Shown: piece after piece, positions 46,501-54,832 of the stretch
How the letters are laid out: each line of letters starts with the position of its first letter
Position numbering within the stretch: position 1 is the first letter of the stretch
Assembly (NCBI GenBank): GCA_017617635.1
Contig: JAFZVW010000065.1
Location: 1-56,602 of the forward strand
DNA from: Bacteroidaceae bacterium
Lineage (GTDB): Bacteria > Bacteroidota > Bacteroidia > Bacteroidales > Bacteroidaceae
Direction: 5' to 3'
DNA: 56,602 nt
Made by a program: the position numbers and the translations under genes
Notes under the pieces: model-generated
The model's database searches: none
Told to the model about the DNA's origin: nothing
Seen by the model: only the letters and a program-made list of their open reading frames with translations

Positions 46501-48335
46501 TCTTCCTGAATCCTGCCGAAGTCCTGCCACTGTCCGGCAGTCCTCAGGTAGGCTCCGTTACCCTGCGGAGTGTATAGAGTGACGGCTGAAAGGTCAACAC
46601 CGCCAAACACCGATTCGCCCAGGGTTATCTTCTGCGGTGTCACGCCCGACAGCCTTACCGAGGCCAGTTTAGTACATCCCTGGAAAGCCTGACTGCCTAT
46701 GTACTGGATATTCTGTGACAGTTCAACGGCTGTAAATGCCGCACAGGTATTGAATGTATTGTCCTCGATGCGCGAGACTCCCTGCGGAAGGGTGACGTTT
46801 GGCAATACCTTGCAATTGTAGAAGGCCTCCTCACCAATACCCGTAAGTCCGTCAGGCAGATTCAGCGTCTTCAGCTTCGTACAACCCTTGAACGTCCTCT
46901 TTCCGATGGTTTTCAGGCTCTTGGGCAGCTTCACCTCCTTCAGGCCCGTGCATCCCATGAATGCCTCGTCAGCCAGCCAGGTAAGACCTGTGAAATAGTA
47001 CAGCTCGGTAAACGAGGTTATGGTTGTCTTGCCCTTGAACACCGTTCCTATGTCAGTAACCGCTGCCGCCTCGCCAAACGAGAATACACCGTCGTTGTTT
47101 GTATCCCAGTTGGTCAGGCACAGATTCTTCAGCGTGGTACTGCTGAACGGCAATGCGCGCTCCATGTAATTCTCGGGCTCACAGCCGATGACGGCCTCTG
47201 CACCGTCGCTGTAGCCGCCGCTGCTGCCGCCTACACCCTGCGAACCCGGATTCAGCCTTGTAATCAGGTAATAGCCGTCGCTGCTGCCGCCCCATCCCCA
47301 GTTGATATGGAAACAGCCCTGGTCGTCATATCCGTCGCAGACAAAGGCATGGCCGCCGCTCGAATTGCTTCCTGCCAGATAGAAAGGCCTGCCCTCGGCC
47401 AGTTCCTTGTAAAGCAGGGCATCCCACTCGTCATCCGTGTAGGCATCGGGCTTGTATAAATATTTCACCGAACTGCCATAACCGAAATACTTCTTCATAG
47501 CATTTGCCACCATATACGAAAATGCACCTGAGCCGGAACTGGAGTAGTCCATCTCTACACTCACGCCGCAGTAATGCATCAGCTGTGCAACCGCCAGCTG
47601 CTGTTTGGCAGTGGCACTGCTCGTATAGGTATCCAGCATGTTGTCCCAGTCTATCGGTGACCCGGCAGGAATTCCTTCCACCGCCAGCTTGCCGTAGTCT
47701 GCATGTGCCGTGCGGGTGGAATAGGCAGGCATGTCAGCCTGTGTCTCCGTAACCGATTTCGCACGCTGGTAGTACAGAACCTGTGCCATGGCCGTAGCGA
47801 CACAACCGGTCACACTCTGGCCCAGCGTAAAATACTGCGGGCATTCGTTGTTATATGGCCAAGTCTGGTTCCATTTTGTGGTAAGCATCGGGGCAACCGC
47901 ATTGTGTATAGGGGCATACCTGGGAGCCTTGGCCAGACATTCGGGGTGCTCGCTAATGTACTTCAGTTCATTCTCGTAATTCTCCAGCCACGAGCGCATG
48001 TTGTCAGGCAGATTGTTGTAGTCAAACTCGCCCTCGTCGGTGTATCCCAACACCGGACGCAGCATGTCATCGCCCGTTGCAATCACATAGCCCTGATTGT
48101 CACCGCGGTTGAATACATAGTAGAGTTCCGTTTTCTCCGAACCCTTCTTTGCAATTCGTCGCGGAGACAGCCTTGCACGGTTCACAACGGGAGCCAGCTG
48201 ACGGCTTCCGGATGCCTTTTCCAAGAAACTGACTGCACGCTGGCGTGCCTGCTCTCGGGTAATTGGCTCAGCGTTGAGCATGAGCGCCACCATCATGCAT
48301 ACGAGCATGAAAAAAGATTTTCTGAGACTGAACAT
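43572..48335 (-). CDS. C10 (streptopain-type) cysteine protease with LRR/EF-like repeats, MBG domains and T9SS-like tail
   Basis: A 1587-residue secreted protein. Order of parts: signal peptide (1-22); Spi-type propeptide (about 23-125); C10 peptidase with Cys178 in SVTGCVATAMAQV and His329 in SSGGHAFVCDGY, plus HINWGWGG; then three calcium-loop/LRR_5 units starting near residues 410, 860 and 1260 (D-x-N-x-DG-x-x-S-x-x-EAAAV). Between them lie two copies of a ~190-residue beta module (GEAYGTQA near 645 and 1048), each followed by a helical hairpin. MBG-type domains follow (about 1405-1540). The tail (HDLQGRRV, GLYIVNGRKVMVK) looks like a type A T9SS sorting signal. PorU and PorV are nearby in the window. 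It probably degrades host or dietary protein at the surface; targets are unknown. Confidence 0.9.
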   Translation of the reverse strand: MFSLRKSFFMLVCMMVALMLNAEPITREQARQRAVSFLEKASGSRQLAPVVNRARLSPRRIAKKGSEKTELYYVFNRGDNQGYVIATGDDMLRPVLGYTDEGEFDYNNLPDNMRSWLENYENELKYISEHPECLAKAPRYAPIHNAVAPMLTTKWNQTWPYNNECPQYFTLGQSVTGCVATAMAQVLYYQRAKSVTETQADMPAYSTRTAHADYGKLAVEGIPAGSPIDWDNMLDTYTSSATAKQQLAVAQLMHYCGVSVEMDYSSSGSGAFSYMVANAMKKYFGYGSSVKYLYKPDAYTDDEWDALLYKELAEGRPFYLAGSNSSGGHAFVCDGYDDQGCFHINWGWGGSSDGYYLITRLNPGSQGVGGSSGGYSDGAEAVIGCEPENYMERALPFSSTTLKNLCLTNWDTNNDGVFSFGEAAAVTDIGTVFKGKTTITSFTELYYFTGLTWLADEAFMGCTGLKEVKLPKSLKTIGKRTFKGCTKLKTLNLPDGLTGIGEEAFYNCKVLPNVTLPQGVSRIEDNTFNTCAAFTAVELSQNIQYIGSQAFQGCTKLASVRLSGVTPQKITLGESVFGGVDLSAVTLYTPQGNGAYLRTAGQWQDFGRIQEERTLAHGIYSPLALNTKFYVYNVGMGRYLTKGEAYGTQAIVDDTDSPMRFELRRTSGMAANVYYLYSDDTGNSSKHILFRSSSDTKVGMGISACFVDGATSDASNGYWKMALVDGTDNVYTMQMPSTQSGYSSSQFLGVQTTHMSNAATPTYGIYSDIVYADYPLNCQWMLVPYDEARAANYQAAMELKKLLDAGNSQGLAVAYEQEKYDNMEASTDDLLKCCRRMRAKLQLIDFADQAVRSVALANFDANNDGEISISEAAAVSDIKTVFYGNTNVTDLSDLSYFTGMEELAEMAFRGCTSLRNVSMPDRLRIISAQAFDGCTKLETVSVGSLVYNIADKAFYNDNAIKEFRIYVTDPSTIAMGSNVFSASALASATLYVPYGSKALYENAEVWKDFGTIVEMRAQAAAEYTTEPQADTEYYIYNLGLKRSITRGEAYGTQAVVGSKGMIYRLKRTSSMPEGTYYLYSEETGNSTNKVLKRLSTDTKVGEGVKACFVDGTVNSSTYWKLAPVDGKEGVFTLQVPETDSDYTNGEYLGTNIGHISYYTTYTYGLYWDINYESSPLNCQWAFISVDEVNAARAFYDKTEHLKELIGKARSKSFDVTAEQAVYDNFQSTEEEIDGAIGSLRGKLHYIDFADTNAASIAIGRWDDDDDGEISQEEAAAVTSLGNTFRSAASMKSFDELRYFTSLTSIDDESFRGCTALTSIYIPQNVATIGQKAFYSCSGLKYIAVLSPDVVDASSSSLTMNKIRLFVPASQIQAYSADATWGSASITEFTGTPVVSANELERLYGRNNPSLTFTVTGAPVNGAPALSCETVLRSPAGEYPIVVAAGTITTPGVVLQNGVMKINRTPLTLTAKSYKRNVGEENPVFEFTNSTLRNSEKINDILLQQPVLECDATPESPAGTYEIRISGAETQNYEITYVSGTLTVENPTGISDVGASADGSVFHDLQGRRVNRPVRGLYIVNGRKVMVK

Positions 48336-48373
48336 ATATACCTGACTTTATTGATTATGCACTTTTTCTTGCG

Positions 48374-48381
48374 TAAAGGTA
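48374..48381 (-). promoter_or_regulatory. -7-like element of the C10 protease gene
   Basis: TACCTTTA on the minus strand (last base A instead of G), about 39 bases before the ATG. A TTTG lies 23 bases upstream (48405-48408), a little far. Divergent from the promoter of the GH2 gene. Confidence 0.4.
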
Positions 48382-48411
48382 ACAAAATATTTTTTAAAAG
48401 ACACCAAAATA

Positions 48412-48443
48412 CTTGCGCGTGATATATAAAAAAAGTACCTTTG
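48412..48443 (+). promoter_or_regulatory. Promoter of the GH2 gene, placed for a leaderless transcript
   Basis: CTTG (48412-48415), 20 bases, TACCTTTG (48436-48443). Four bases later comes the ATG (48448). With the usual distance from the -7 box, transcription would start at or very near the A of the ATG. Confidence 0.7.
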
Positions 48444-48447
48444 CGTT

Positions 48448-51400
48448 ATGATTCAGACATTCAAGAACATATTGGCAGTACTCGCCATTGCTACGGCAAC
48501 CGCTGCCCATGCAGCATCCGACGTACAGCCACGCTGGATGGATCCAAGCGTAAACCGTGTTAACACATTGCCCCTGCACGCATCGTTCTTCGCCTTCGAA
48601 AGCGAGGACCTGGCACTTGCAAACGACAAGAGCCGCAGCAGCCGCTACCTGTCGCTCGAAGGTGACTGGAAATTCAACTTCAGCAAGGACCACGACAAGG
48701 CGCCTAAGAACTTCTGGCAGACAGACTTCGACGACTCGCACTGGGTCAGTTTCCCTGTCCCTGGACTTTTCGAAATGCACGGCTACGGTGACAAGATATA
48801 CAAGAACATCGGTTATGCCTGGGCCAAGCAGTTCAAACCCAATCCGCCATACATCGAAGAGAAGAACAACTATACCGGTTCATACCGCCGCATCGTTGAC
48901 ATTCCCTCCACATGGAACGGCCAGCAGATTATCATGTATGTAGGCTCAGCAACCAGCAACCTGACCCTGTGGGTGAACGGGCAAGAGGTCGGATACAGCG
49001 AGGACTCGAAGGATGCAGTGGAGTTTGACCTGACAAGTTACCTGAAACCAGGACAGAAGAACCTCATCTGCATGCAGGTCATGCGCTGGTGCGACGGCTC
49101 TTACGGAGAGGACCAGGATTTCTGGCGCTTTACCGGAATTGCCCGCGAGGTATATCTCTATGCACGTCCCCTGTCACATATACAGGACATCATAATTACA
49201 CAGGATCTGAACCCAGGAAACACCGTCGGCCAGTTGGGATTCGAACTGTACACCACAGGATGCAAGGGCAAGGACATCGTCATGAAACTGAATGACCCTA
49301 ACGGCAGCAACGTATGGCACAGCAAAGGCAAGATAGGCGGCGACATGGTATTCATGAAGGAGCCCATAGTGAACGTCGAGCCATGGAGTGCCGAGCAGCC
49401 CAGCCTCTATACCCTGACGGTCACCATATCCGACCACGGGCGCACCATACAGAGCATACGCCAGCGCATAGGCTTCCGTCACATCGAAATCCGTGACGGA
49501 CAACTGCTGTTCAACGGCAAGCCCATTCTGATAAAGGGTGCCAACCGCCATGAGATGGACCCTGATGGGGGATATGTTATCAGCCCCGAGCAGATGAAGG
49601 CGGACATCCTTGCCATCAAGCAGCTGAACATAAATGCAATACGCACATGCCACTACCCTGACGATCCCCGTTGGTACGACCTGTGTGACGAATACGGAAT
49701 CTATCTCTGTGCAGAAGCCAATTTCGAGAGTCACGGCATGGGATACGGAGAGACAAGGCTGGCACAGAATCCCGACTACCGCACAACCATCCTGGAACGC
49801 AACATTGCAAACGTCACCGTCCAGCGCAACCACCCCAGCATAATCATCTGGAGCCTGGGCAACGAAAGCGGACACGGAGACAATTTCAGGGAAGCATACC
49901 GTACCGTCAAGAATATGGACCATACCCGTCCCGTACAGTACGAACGGGCTGAACTGGATGCGGCAACAGACATCTTCTGCCCTATGTACTACGGTTACGA
50001 TCAATGTGCAAGATATGCCCAAGGCAATGACCCGCGTCCGCTGATACAATGCGAGTATGCCCACGCCATGGGCAATTCAATGGGAGGATTCATGGACTAC
50101 ATGGACCTTATCCGCAAATATCCCAAATACCAGGGCGGATTCATCTGGGACCTGATTGACCAGGGAGTGCGCGGGAAGAGCCGTAAGACCGGCAGGCAGA
50201 TATGGATGTACGGAGGTGACGAAGGAGAGAATCCTGCCAGTGACCACAACTTCAACTGCAACGGCATACTGGCGCCCGACCGTACCTTCAATCCACATGC
50301 CTACGAAGTGCAGTACGGATACCAGAACTTCTGGATCAGGGACTTTGACGAGGAGACTGGCCAGATTGGCGTCTACAACGAGAATTTCTTCCGCATCGGT
50401 GACAATATCGCCATGCAGATACACCTTGTTGCTGATGGCATCGAACGCTGTTCGGACCATGCCAACTTCCTGTACCTGCCCACTCAGGAGACGACCAGGG
50501 TGCGGATACCTCTGGCAAAGATGGGTCCTGCACTGAAACAATACAGGAACAGCAATGTCTACCTTAATGTCGAGTTCGTGACAAAGGAGCAGGAAGGCAT
50601 CCTGCCTGCAGGAACGGTTGTATCACGCGGACAGCTGCACCTGCACCCCGCTGCTGCAGAAACACCGCAGCCGGTATTTGCCGAAAAAGTGACTGTCGAC
50701 AGTACTGCAGACAGATACATACTCTGTACCGGAAAGCTCAAAGTCACCGTCAGCCGCAACACGGGACTGATCGAAAGCCTCATGAACCGCAGGGCTGAAA
50801 TGATGCAGGACGGATTCTCCGTCACTCCCAGCTTCTGGCGTGCCCCCACCGACAATGACTATGGTGCAGGGCTGCAGAACAGGTTTGCAGCATGGAAGTC
50901 CCCGTCATACACCCTGCAGAGCCTGAAGCTGGCAGACAACGGGGACGGCAGCACATCCGTCTGTGCGAGCCTCAAGGTCAGGGACATCGATGCCACTATC
51001 AATATCACTTATACAGCAACTACACAGGGCGAGATACAGGTTGTACAAAATCTGGATGTCGATGAAAACGCCAAGAAACAGCCACAGCCCATGCGTTTCG
51101 GAATGCAGTGGGTAATGCCCGGACAGTACGGGAACCTGTGCTACACAGGACGCGGGCCTATTGAGAACTACACCGACCGCAAGACCTCGCAACAGATAGG
51201 CACATACACATCGCAGGTATCCGAACAGTATTACAACTACATACGTCCCCAGGAGTCAGGCAACCACTGCGACGTTACATCGTGGCAGCTGACTGACGGT
51301 GACGGACACGGACTTCTGTTCCTATGCCCCGACAGCATGGAATGCTCGTCCCTCAACTTCCTGCCACAGGACCTGGACGACGGTAAGGACAAGAACCTGC

Positions 51401-51567
51401 ATCAGAGCCATTCGGGCGACCTCACCCCACGCCCGTACACCGTCACGCAGATATGCCAGACACAGATGGGACTGGGCTGCGTGGATTCATGGGGAGCATG
51501 GCCACGCAGACAATACCAGATGCTGTGGCGCGACCGCACGTTCAAATACATTATACGTGCCATTTAA
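48448..51567 (+). CDS. Secreted beta-galactosidase-type glycoside hydrolase, family 2
   Basis: A 1039-residue LacZ-like enzyme with an N-terminal signal peptide (about residues 1-22, ending AAHA), so it acts in the periplasm or at the surface. Domain order: sugar-binding jelly roll, two immunoglobulin-like domains, TIM barrel, and the C-terminal beta-sandwich (Bgal_small_N). The catalytic acid/base is Glu473 in GNESGHG and the nucleophile is Glu536 in IQCEYAHAMGNS. The ATG is required for the signal peptide; the next Met is about 30 residues in. It hydrolyses terminal beta-galactosides; the exact linkage is not known. rpe follows after 25 bases. Confidence 0.95.
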   Translation: MIQTFKNILAVLAIATATAAHAASDVQPRWMDPSVNRVNTLPLHASFFAFESEDLALANDKSRSSRYLSLEGDWKFNFSKDHDKAPKNFWQTDFDDSHWVSFPVPGLFEMHGYGDKIYKNIGYAWAKQFKPNPPYIEEKNNYTGSYRRIVDIPSTWNGQQIIMYVGSATSNLTLWVNGQEVGYSEDSKDAVEFDLTSYLKPGQKNLICMQVMRWCDGSYGEDQDFWRFTGIAREVYLYARPLSHIQDIIITQDLNPGNTVGQLGFELYTTGCKGKDIVMKLNDPNGSNVWHSKGKIGGDMVFMKEPIVNVEPWSAEQPSLYTLTVTISDHGRTIQSIRQRIGFRHIEIRDGQLLFNGKPILIKGANRHEMDPDGGYVISPEQMKADILAIKQLNINAIRTCHYPDDPRWYDLCDEYGIYLCAEANFESHGMGYGETRLAQNPDYRTTILERNIANVTVQRNHPSIIIWSLGNESGHGDNFREAYRTVKNMDHTRPVQYERAELDAATDIFCPMYYGYDQCARYAQGNDPRPLIQCEYAHAMGNSMGGFMDYMDLIRKYPKYQGGFIWDLIDQGVRGKSRKTGRQIWMYGGDEGENPASDHNFNCNGILAPDRTFNPHAYEVQYGYQNFWIRDFDEETGQIGVYNENFFRIGDNIAMQIHLVADGIERCSDHANFLYLPTQETTRVRIPLAKMGPALKQYRNSNVYLNVEFVTKEQEGILPAGTVVSRGQLHLHPAAAETPQPVFAEKVTVDSTADRYILCTGKLKVTVSRNTGLIESLMNRRAEMMQDGFSVTPSFWRAPTDNDYGAGLQNRFAAWKSPSYTLQSLKLADNGDGSTSVCASLKVRDIDATINITYTATTQGEIQVVQNLDVDENAKKQPQPMRFGMQWVMPGQYGNLCYTGRGPIENYTDRKTSQQIGTYTSQVSEQYYNYIRPQESGNHCDVTSWQLTDGDGHGLLFLCPDSMECSSLNFLPQDLDDGKDKNLHQSHSGDLTPRPYTVTQICQTQMGLGCVDSWGAWPRRQYQMLWRDRTFKYIIRAI

Positions 51568-51592
51568 TTACATACAAAACAATAAAGGCAAT

Positions 51593-52231
51593 ATGTTAGC
51601 TCCATCATTACTAAGTGCCGACTTCGGCAACCTGGAACGCGAATTCCAATGGCTTAACAACAGTGCTGCCCAGTGGCTGCATATCGACGTCATGGACGGC
51701 GTCTTCGTACCCAACATCTCATTCGGATTCCCCGTTCTCAAACACGTGGCACGCCTAAGCCGGAAACCTCTGGACGTACACCTGATGATTGTCGAACCGC
51801 AGAAGTTCATACCCGAGGTGAAAGCCTTGGGCGCATATATCATGAACGTACACTACGAAGCCTGTACACACCTTCACAGGGTCATCGCACAGATTCACGA
51901 CGCCGGAATGAAGGCAGGCGTCACCCTCAACCCTGCAACACCGGTGTCGGTATTGCAGGACATCGTACAGGACGTTGACCTGGTGCTGCTCATGAGCGTG
52001 AATCCCGGATTTGGCGGACAGAAATTCATTACGCACACATATAATAAGGTAAGGCAATTGCGCCAGCTGATCGACAGTACGGGTTCGCACGCACTTATCG
52101 AGGTAGACGGAGGCGTTGACCTGACCAACTATCAGGAACTGCGCCGCCTGGGAGCAGACGTGCTTGTAGCGGGCAATGCCGTATTCGGTGCAGATGATCC
52201 CGCAGCCGTATGCGAGAAAATGAGTGTATGA
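51593..52231 (+). CDS. rpe: Ribulose-phosphate 3-epimerase
   Basis: Interconverts ribulose-5-phosphate and xylulose-5-phosphate in the pentose phosphate pathway. The 212-residue TIM-barrel product starts MLAPSLLSADFGNLE and has HIDVMDGVFVPNISFG, the DVHLMI segment, MSVNPGFGGQKFI and EVDGGVD, covering the metal and phosphate sites. The frame stays open far upstream into the GH2 gene, but the family start at 51593 is clear. Its stop overlaps the next gene by four bases (ATGA). Confidence 0.97.
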   Translation: MLAPSLLSADFGNLEREFQWLNNSAAQWLHIDVMDGVFVPNISFGFPVLKHVARLSRKPLDVHLMIVEPQKFIPEVKALGAYIMNVHYEACTHLHRVIAQIHDAGMKAGVTLNPATPVSVLQDIVQDVDLVLLMSVNPGFGGQKFITHTYNKVRQLRQLIDSTGSHALIEVDGGVDLTNYQELRRLGADVLVAGNAVFGADDPAAVCEKMSV

Positions 52232-53100
52232 CACACAAAAACCACATTGCCTTGAAGAACAAGAGCCTGTATATCTTCATACTCATGCTTATGGCCCTGC
52301 TGCCTGTCAGGGCCCAGGATGACTATGCCGCAGTCATAGGGAATGCCATGAAAGCCATGGAACAGGATTCGCTTAGCAAGGCAGAAACCCTCATCCTCCA
52401 GGCAATGCACCTGAAACCTGCCGACAAGGCAAATGCCGTCCTATACCAATACCTGGGCGAGATATACGTCCGACAGAAACGCCACAAGGACGCACTGCAG
52501 GCATTCAGCGACGGGCTTACTTTACAAAGCGGCAACCAGAACCTGCTCATCGACCGCGCATCGCTCTACCTGACCATGGGCAGCGAAGGACGTGCCCTTA
52601 CGGACCTGGACAACCTGCTGACCATCAACCCTGACCACCTGCAGGGCCTCTTCTACCGTGCCTACGTCTACCGCAAACAGCATCTTATGATGAAAGCCCG
52701 CAGGGACTACGAACGCCTCATCATGCTGCAGCCGGAAAACCGCGAGGCACGCATATCGCTTGCAATGCTCAATGCCGACGACAACCGCCCGCAGGAGGCA
52801 ATGGAACAGGCCGACATCATAGTCCGCTACTGGCCCAACTATGCCGTTGGATGGATTGTACGCGGAGGACTGTACCAGAAACGACGCAACTTCGAACTGG
52901 CACTGCAGGACATGAACCAGGCAATCCGTATGGAGCCTGACAACCCCGATTTCTACATTTCACGAGCCATCCTTTACCGTGATTTCAAGAAAAAATCCCT
53001 TGCACGCGCAGATTTTGCACGCGCCGTACAACTGGGAGCCGACCCTGCAGAATGTGCCGGACTGATGCTCACGGACCGACGGGGCAAAGAGGCAAAATAA
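52228..53100 (+). CDS. Tetratricopeptide repeat protein, exported
   Basis: A 290-residue protein with an N-terminal signal segment (YIFILMLMALLPVRAQ) and about six TPR hairpins; typical units are ALQAFSDGLTLQSGNQNLLIDRA in parts, ALTDLDNLLTINPDHLQGLF and ALQDMNQAIRMEPDNPDFY. TPR proteins act as scaffolds; no partner can be named. The ATG at 52228 overlaps the rpe stop and is preferred over an upstream in-frame ATG (52210). Confidence 0.88.
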   Translation: MTHKNHIALKNKSLYIFILMLMALLPVRAQDDYAAVIGNAMKAMEQDSLSKAETLILQAMHLKPADKANAVLYQYLGEIYVRQKRHKDALQAFSDGLTLQSGNQNLLIDRASLYLTMGSEGRALTDLDNLLTINPDHLQGLFYRAYVYRKQHLMMKARRDYERLIMLQPENREARISLAMLNADDNRPQEAMEQADIIVRYWPNYAVGWIVRGGLYQKRRNFELALQDMNQAIRMEPDNPDFYISRAILYRDFKKKSLARADFARAVQLGADPAECAGLMLTDRRGKEAK

Positions 53101-53117
53101 AACTTTATTACAAAAAA

Positions 53118-53148
53118 TTTGCTCATTTAGTAAAAAGTAATACCTTTG
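53118..53148 (+). promoter_or_regulatory. Promoter of the phosphoethanolamine transferase gene
   Basis: TTTG (53118-53121), 19 bases, TACCTTTG (53141-53148). Predicted start about 14 bases before the ATG at 53167. One of the best consensus matches in the window. Confidence 0.8.
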
Positions 53149-53166
53149 CACTCGCAATTACAATAA

Positions 53167-54831
53167 ATGAAGCAAAAAGTTCTATTTTTCCTATATCTGA
53201 CAGTCCTGATACTGCCCAACCTGATTCTCTGCTATACCGAGACCATGCCTTGGTATGGCAAGGCAACGCTGCTATTGCTGCCGCTTTCAGTATACTGGAC
53301 AGTCATGACACTGAGCCACCGCCCGTCGAAGGTCTGCCTGTGGATGTTCCCCATAATGTTCCTGGGCGCATTCAACATCGTTCTCTCGTACCTGTTCGGC
53401 AAGGGAGTCATAGCCGTTGACATGTGGCTCAATGTCGCCACATCCAGTCCCAACGAGGCAGGCGAAATGCTTGCCCAGTTGTACCCCTCGGTCATAGCCG
53501 TCGTAGTTATCTACATACCCACCCTGATATACGCCATATATGACATACGTAGGAAAGGCAGGCTTACCAGACAGTTCATACGCAGGCAACGCTGGGTTGC
53601 AGGCACGCTGCTGCTGGCGGCAGTACCGCTCACTGGAGCCACTCTGGCAACAGGTAAATGGAACATCCTGGACGACCTCTTCCCCGTCAACGTATGCTAC
53701 AACCTGAAACTTGCCGTACAGCGCCAGGCAATATCACTCAAGTATCTCGACAACATTCACGACTTCAGTTTCGATGCCACATGTCAGGATGCAGACAGCA
53801 TTCCGCAGGTACTCGTCCTCGTTATCGGTGAGACAAGCCGTGCCGCCAACTGGCAGATAATGGGATACGAACGGGAGACAAACCCACAGCTGAGCAGTAC
53901 ACCGGGAGTGATTGCATATCGCGACTGCCTGACCCAGAGCAACGCCACGCACAAGAGCGTTCCCATATTGCTCTCACCGGCAACGGCCGAGGATTTCCCC
54001 TTACTATACCACTCCAAAGGACTCCTGGCAGCATTCCGCGAGGCAGGCTATCACACCACATTCGTCAGCAACGAACCGCGCAATCACTCGTTCAACGACC
54101 ACCTGGGCGAACAGGCAGACACCACAATCTTCCTGCGCGACCACATCAGCGGCGACCCCAAGGACACACTGCTCCTGCCCTACGTCAGCCAGACACTGGC
54201 CCTTGGCAGGCAATATCCGCACCAGCTTATCGTCCTGCACAGCTACGGGAGCCACAGCACCTATTCCGACCGCTACGAGGACTACCAAAGCCACTTCCAC
54301 CCCGACAACGTGGTCAAGGCTACCGCAAGCTGCCGCGACATACTGATAAATGCGTATGACAACACCATACGCCTGACCGACCACATCCTGGCAAGCATCA
54401 TCGATATGCTCAACAAGAGCGGACGGCCAAGCGCACTTGTATATACCAGCGACCACGGCGAGGACATCTACGATGACGAGCGCAATCTGTACCTGCACGC
54501 ATCCCCATGGCCCAGCTACTATCAGCTGCACACACCATTGGTATTCTGGTTCAGCCAGGGATACAGACAACTCTATCCGCAGCGTGCCGACCTGGTCGCC
54601 AAGCACCGCAAGGACCCCGTACAGAGCGACTGCATATTCCCCACAATGCTGACACTCGGAGGCATCAATACCAAGATTAACCAAGATACACTGTCACTGG
54701 CATCCCCCGGCTACCGCATCAAGGCACAGCGACATTACCTGACCGACCACAACCAGTCGGTAACACTGGACCGCTGCCTGGAGCCGCAGGACTTTGTCCA
54801 GATAAAGAAACGCAATATGCGACCTTACTGA
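53167..54831 (+). CDS. Phosphoethanolamine transferase (EptA/sulfatase superfamily)
   Basis: Transfers phosphoethanolamine to lipid A or a core sugar at the outer face of the inner membrane. The 554-residue protein has about five N-terminal membrane helices (to about residue 165) and a periplasmic catalytic domain. The nucleophile is Thr223 in VIGETSRAANWQIMGYERETNP, broken here as VIGETSRAAN and MGYERETNP. Metal-binding residues follow in TSDHGEDIYDDE and the histidine in YLHASPWP. In other bacteria this modification lowers binding of polymyxin and host peptides. It has its own promoter and is followed after one base by the next gene. Confidence 0.92.
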   Translation: MKQKVLFFLYLTVLILPNLILCYTETMPWYGKATLLLLPLSVYWTVMTLSHRPSKVCLWMFPIMFLGAFNIVLSYLFGKGVIAVDMWLNVATSSPNEAGEMLAQLYPSVIAVVVIYIPTLIYAIYDIRRKGRLTRQFIRRQRWVAGTLLLAAVPLTGATLATGKWNILDDLFPVNVCYNLKLAVQRQAISLKYLDNIHDFSFDATCQDADSIPQVLVLVIGETSRAANWQIMGYERETNPQLSSTPGVIAYRDCLTQSNATHKSVPILLSPATAEDFPLLYHSKGLLAAFREAGYHTTFVSNEPRNHSFNDHLGEQADTTIFLRDHISGDPKDTLLLPYVSQTLALGRQYPHQLIVLHSYGSHSTYSDRYEDYQSHFHPDNVVKATASCRDILINAYDNTIRLTDHILASIIDMLNKSGRPSALVYTSDHGEDIYDDERNLYLHASPWPSYYQLHTPLVFWFSQGYRQLYPQRADLVAKHRKDPVQSDCIFPTMLTLGGINTKINQDTLSLASPGYRIKAQRHYLTDHNQSVTLDRCLEPQDFVQIKKRNMRPY

Positions 54832-54832
54832 C

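Noticed and set aside
47703-48422. Plus-strand open frame of 239 codons at the start of the C10 protease gene
   Set aside because: Antisense to the signal peptide, propeptide and catalytic cysteine region, which are clearly coding on the minus strand.
49174-50064. Minus-strand open frame of 296 codons opposite the GH2 gene
   Set aside because: Fully inside a gene with visible catalytic residues; composition is typical of an antisense shadow.
51299-51592. 98-codon upstream extension of rpe
   Set aside because: It overlaps the end of the GH2 gene and the family start (MLAPSLLSADF) is at 51593.
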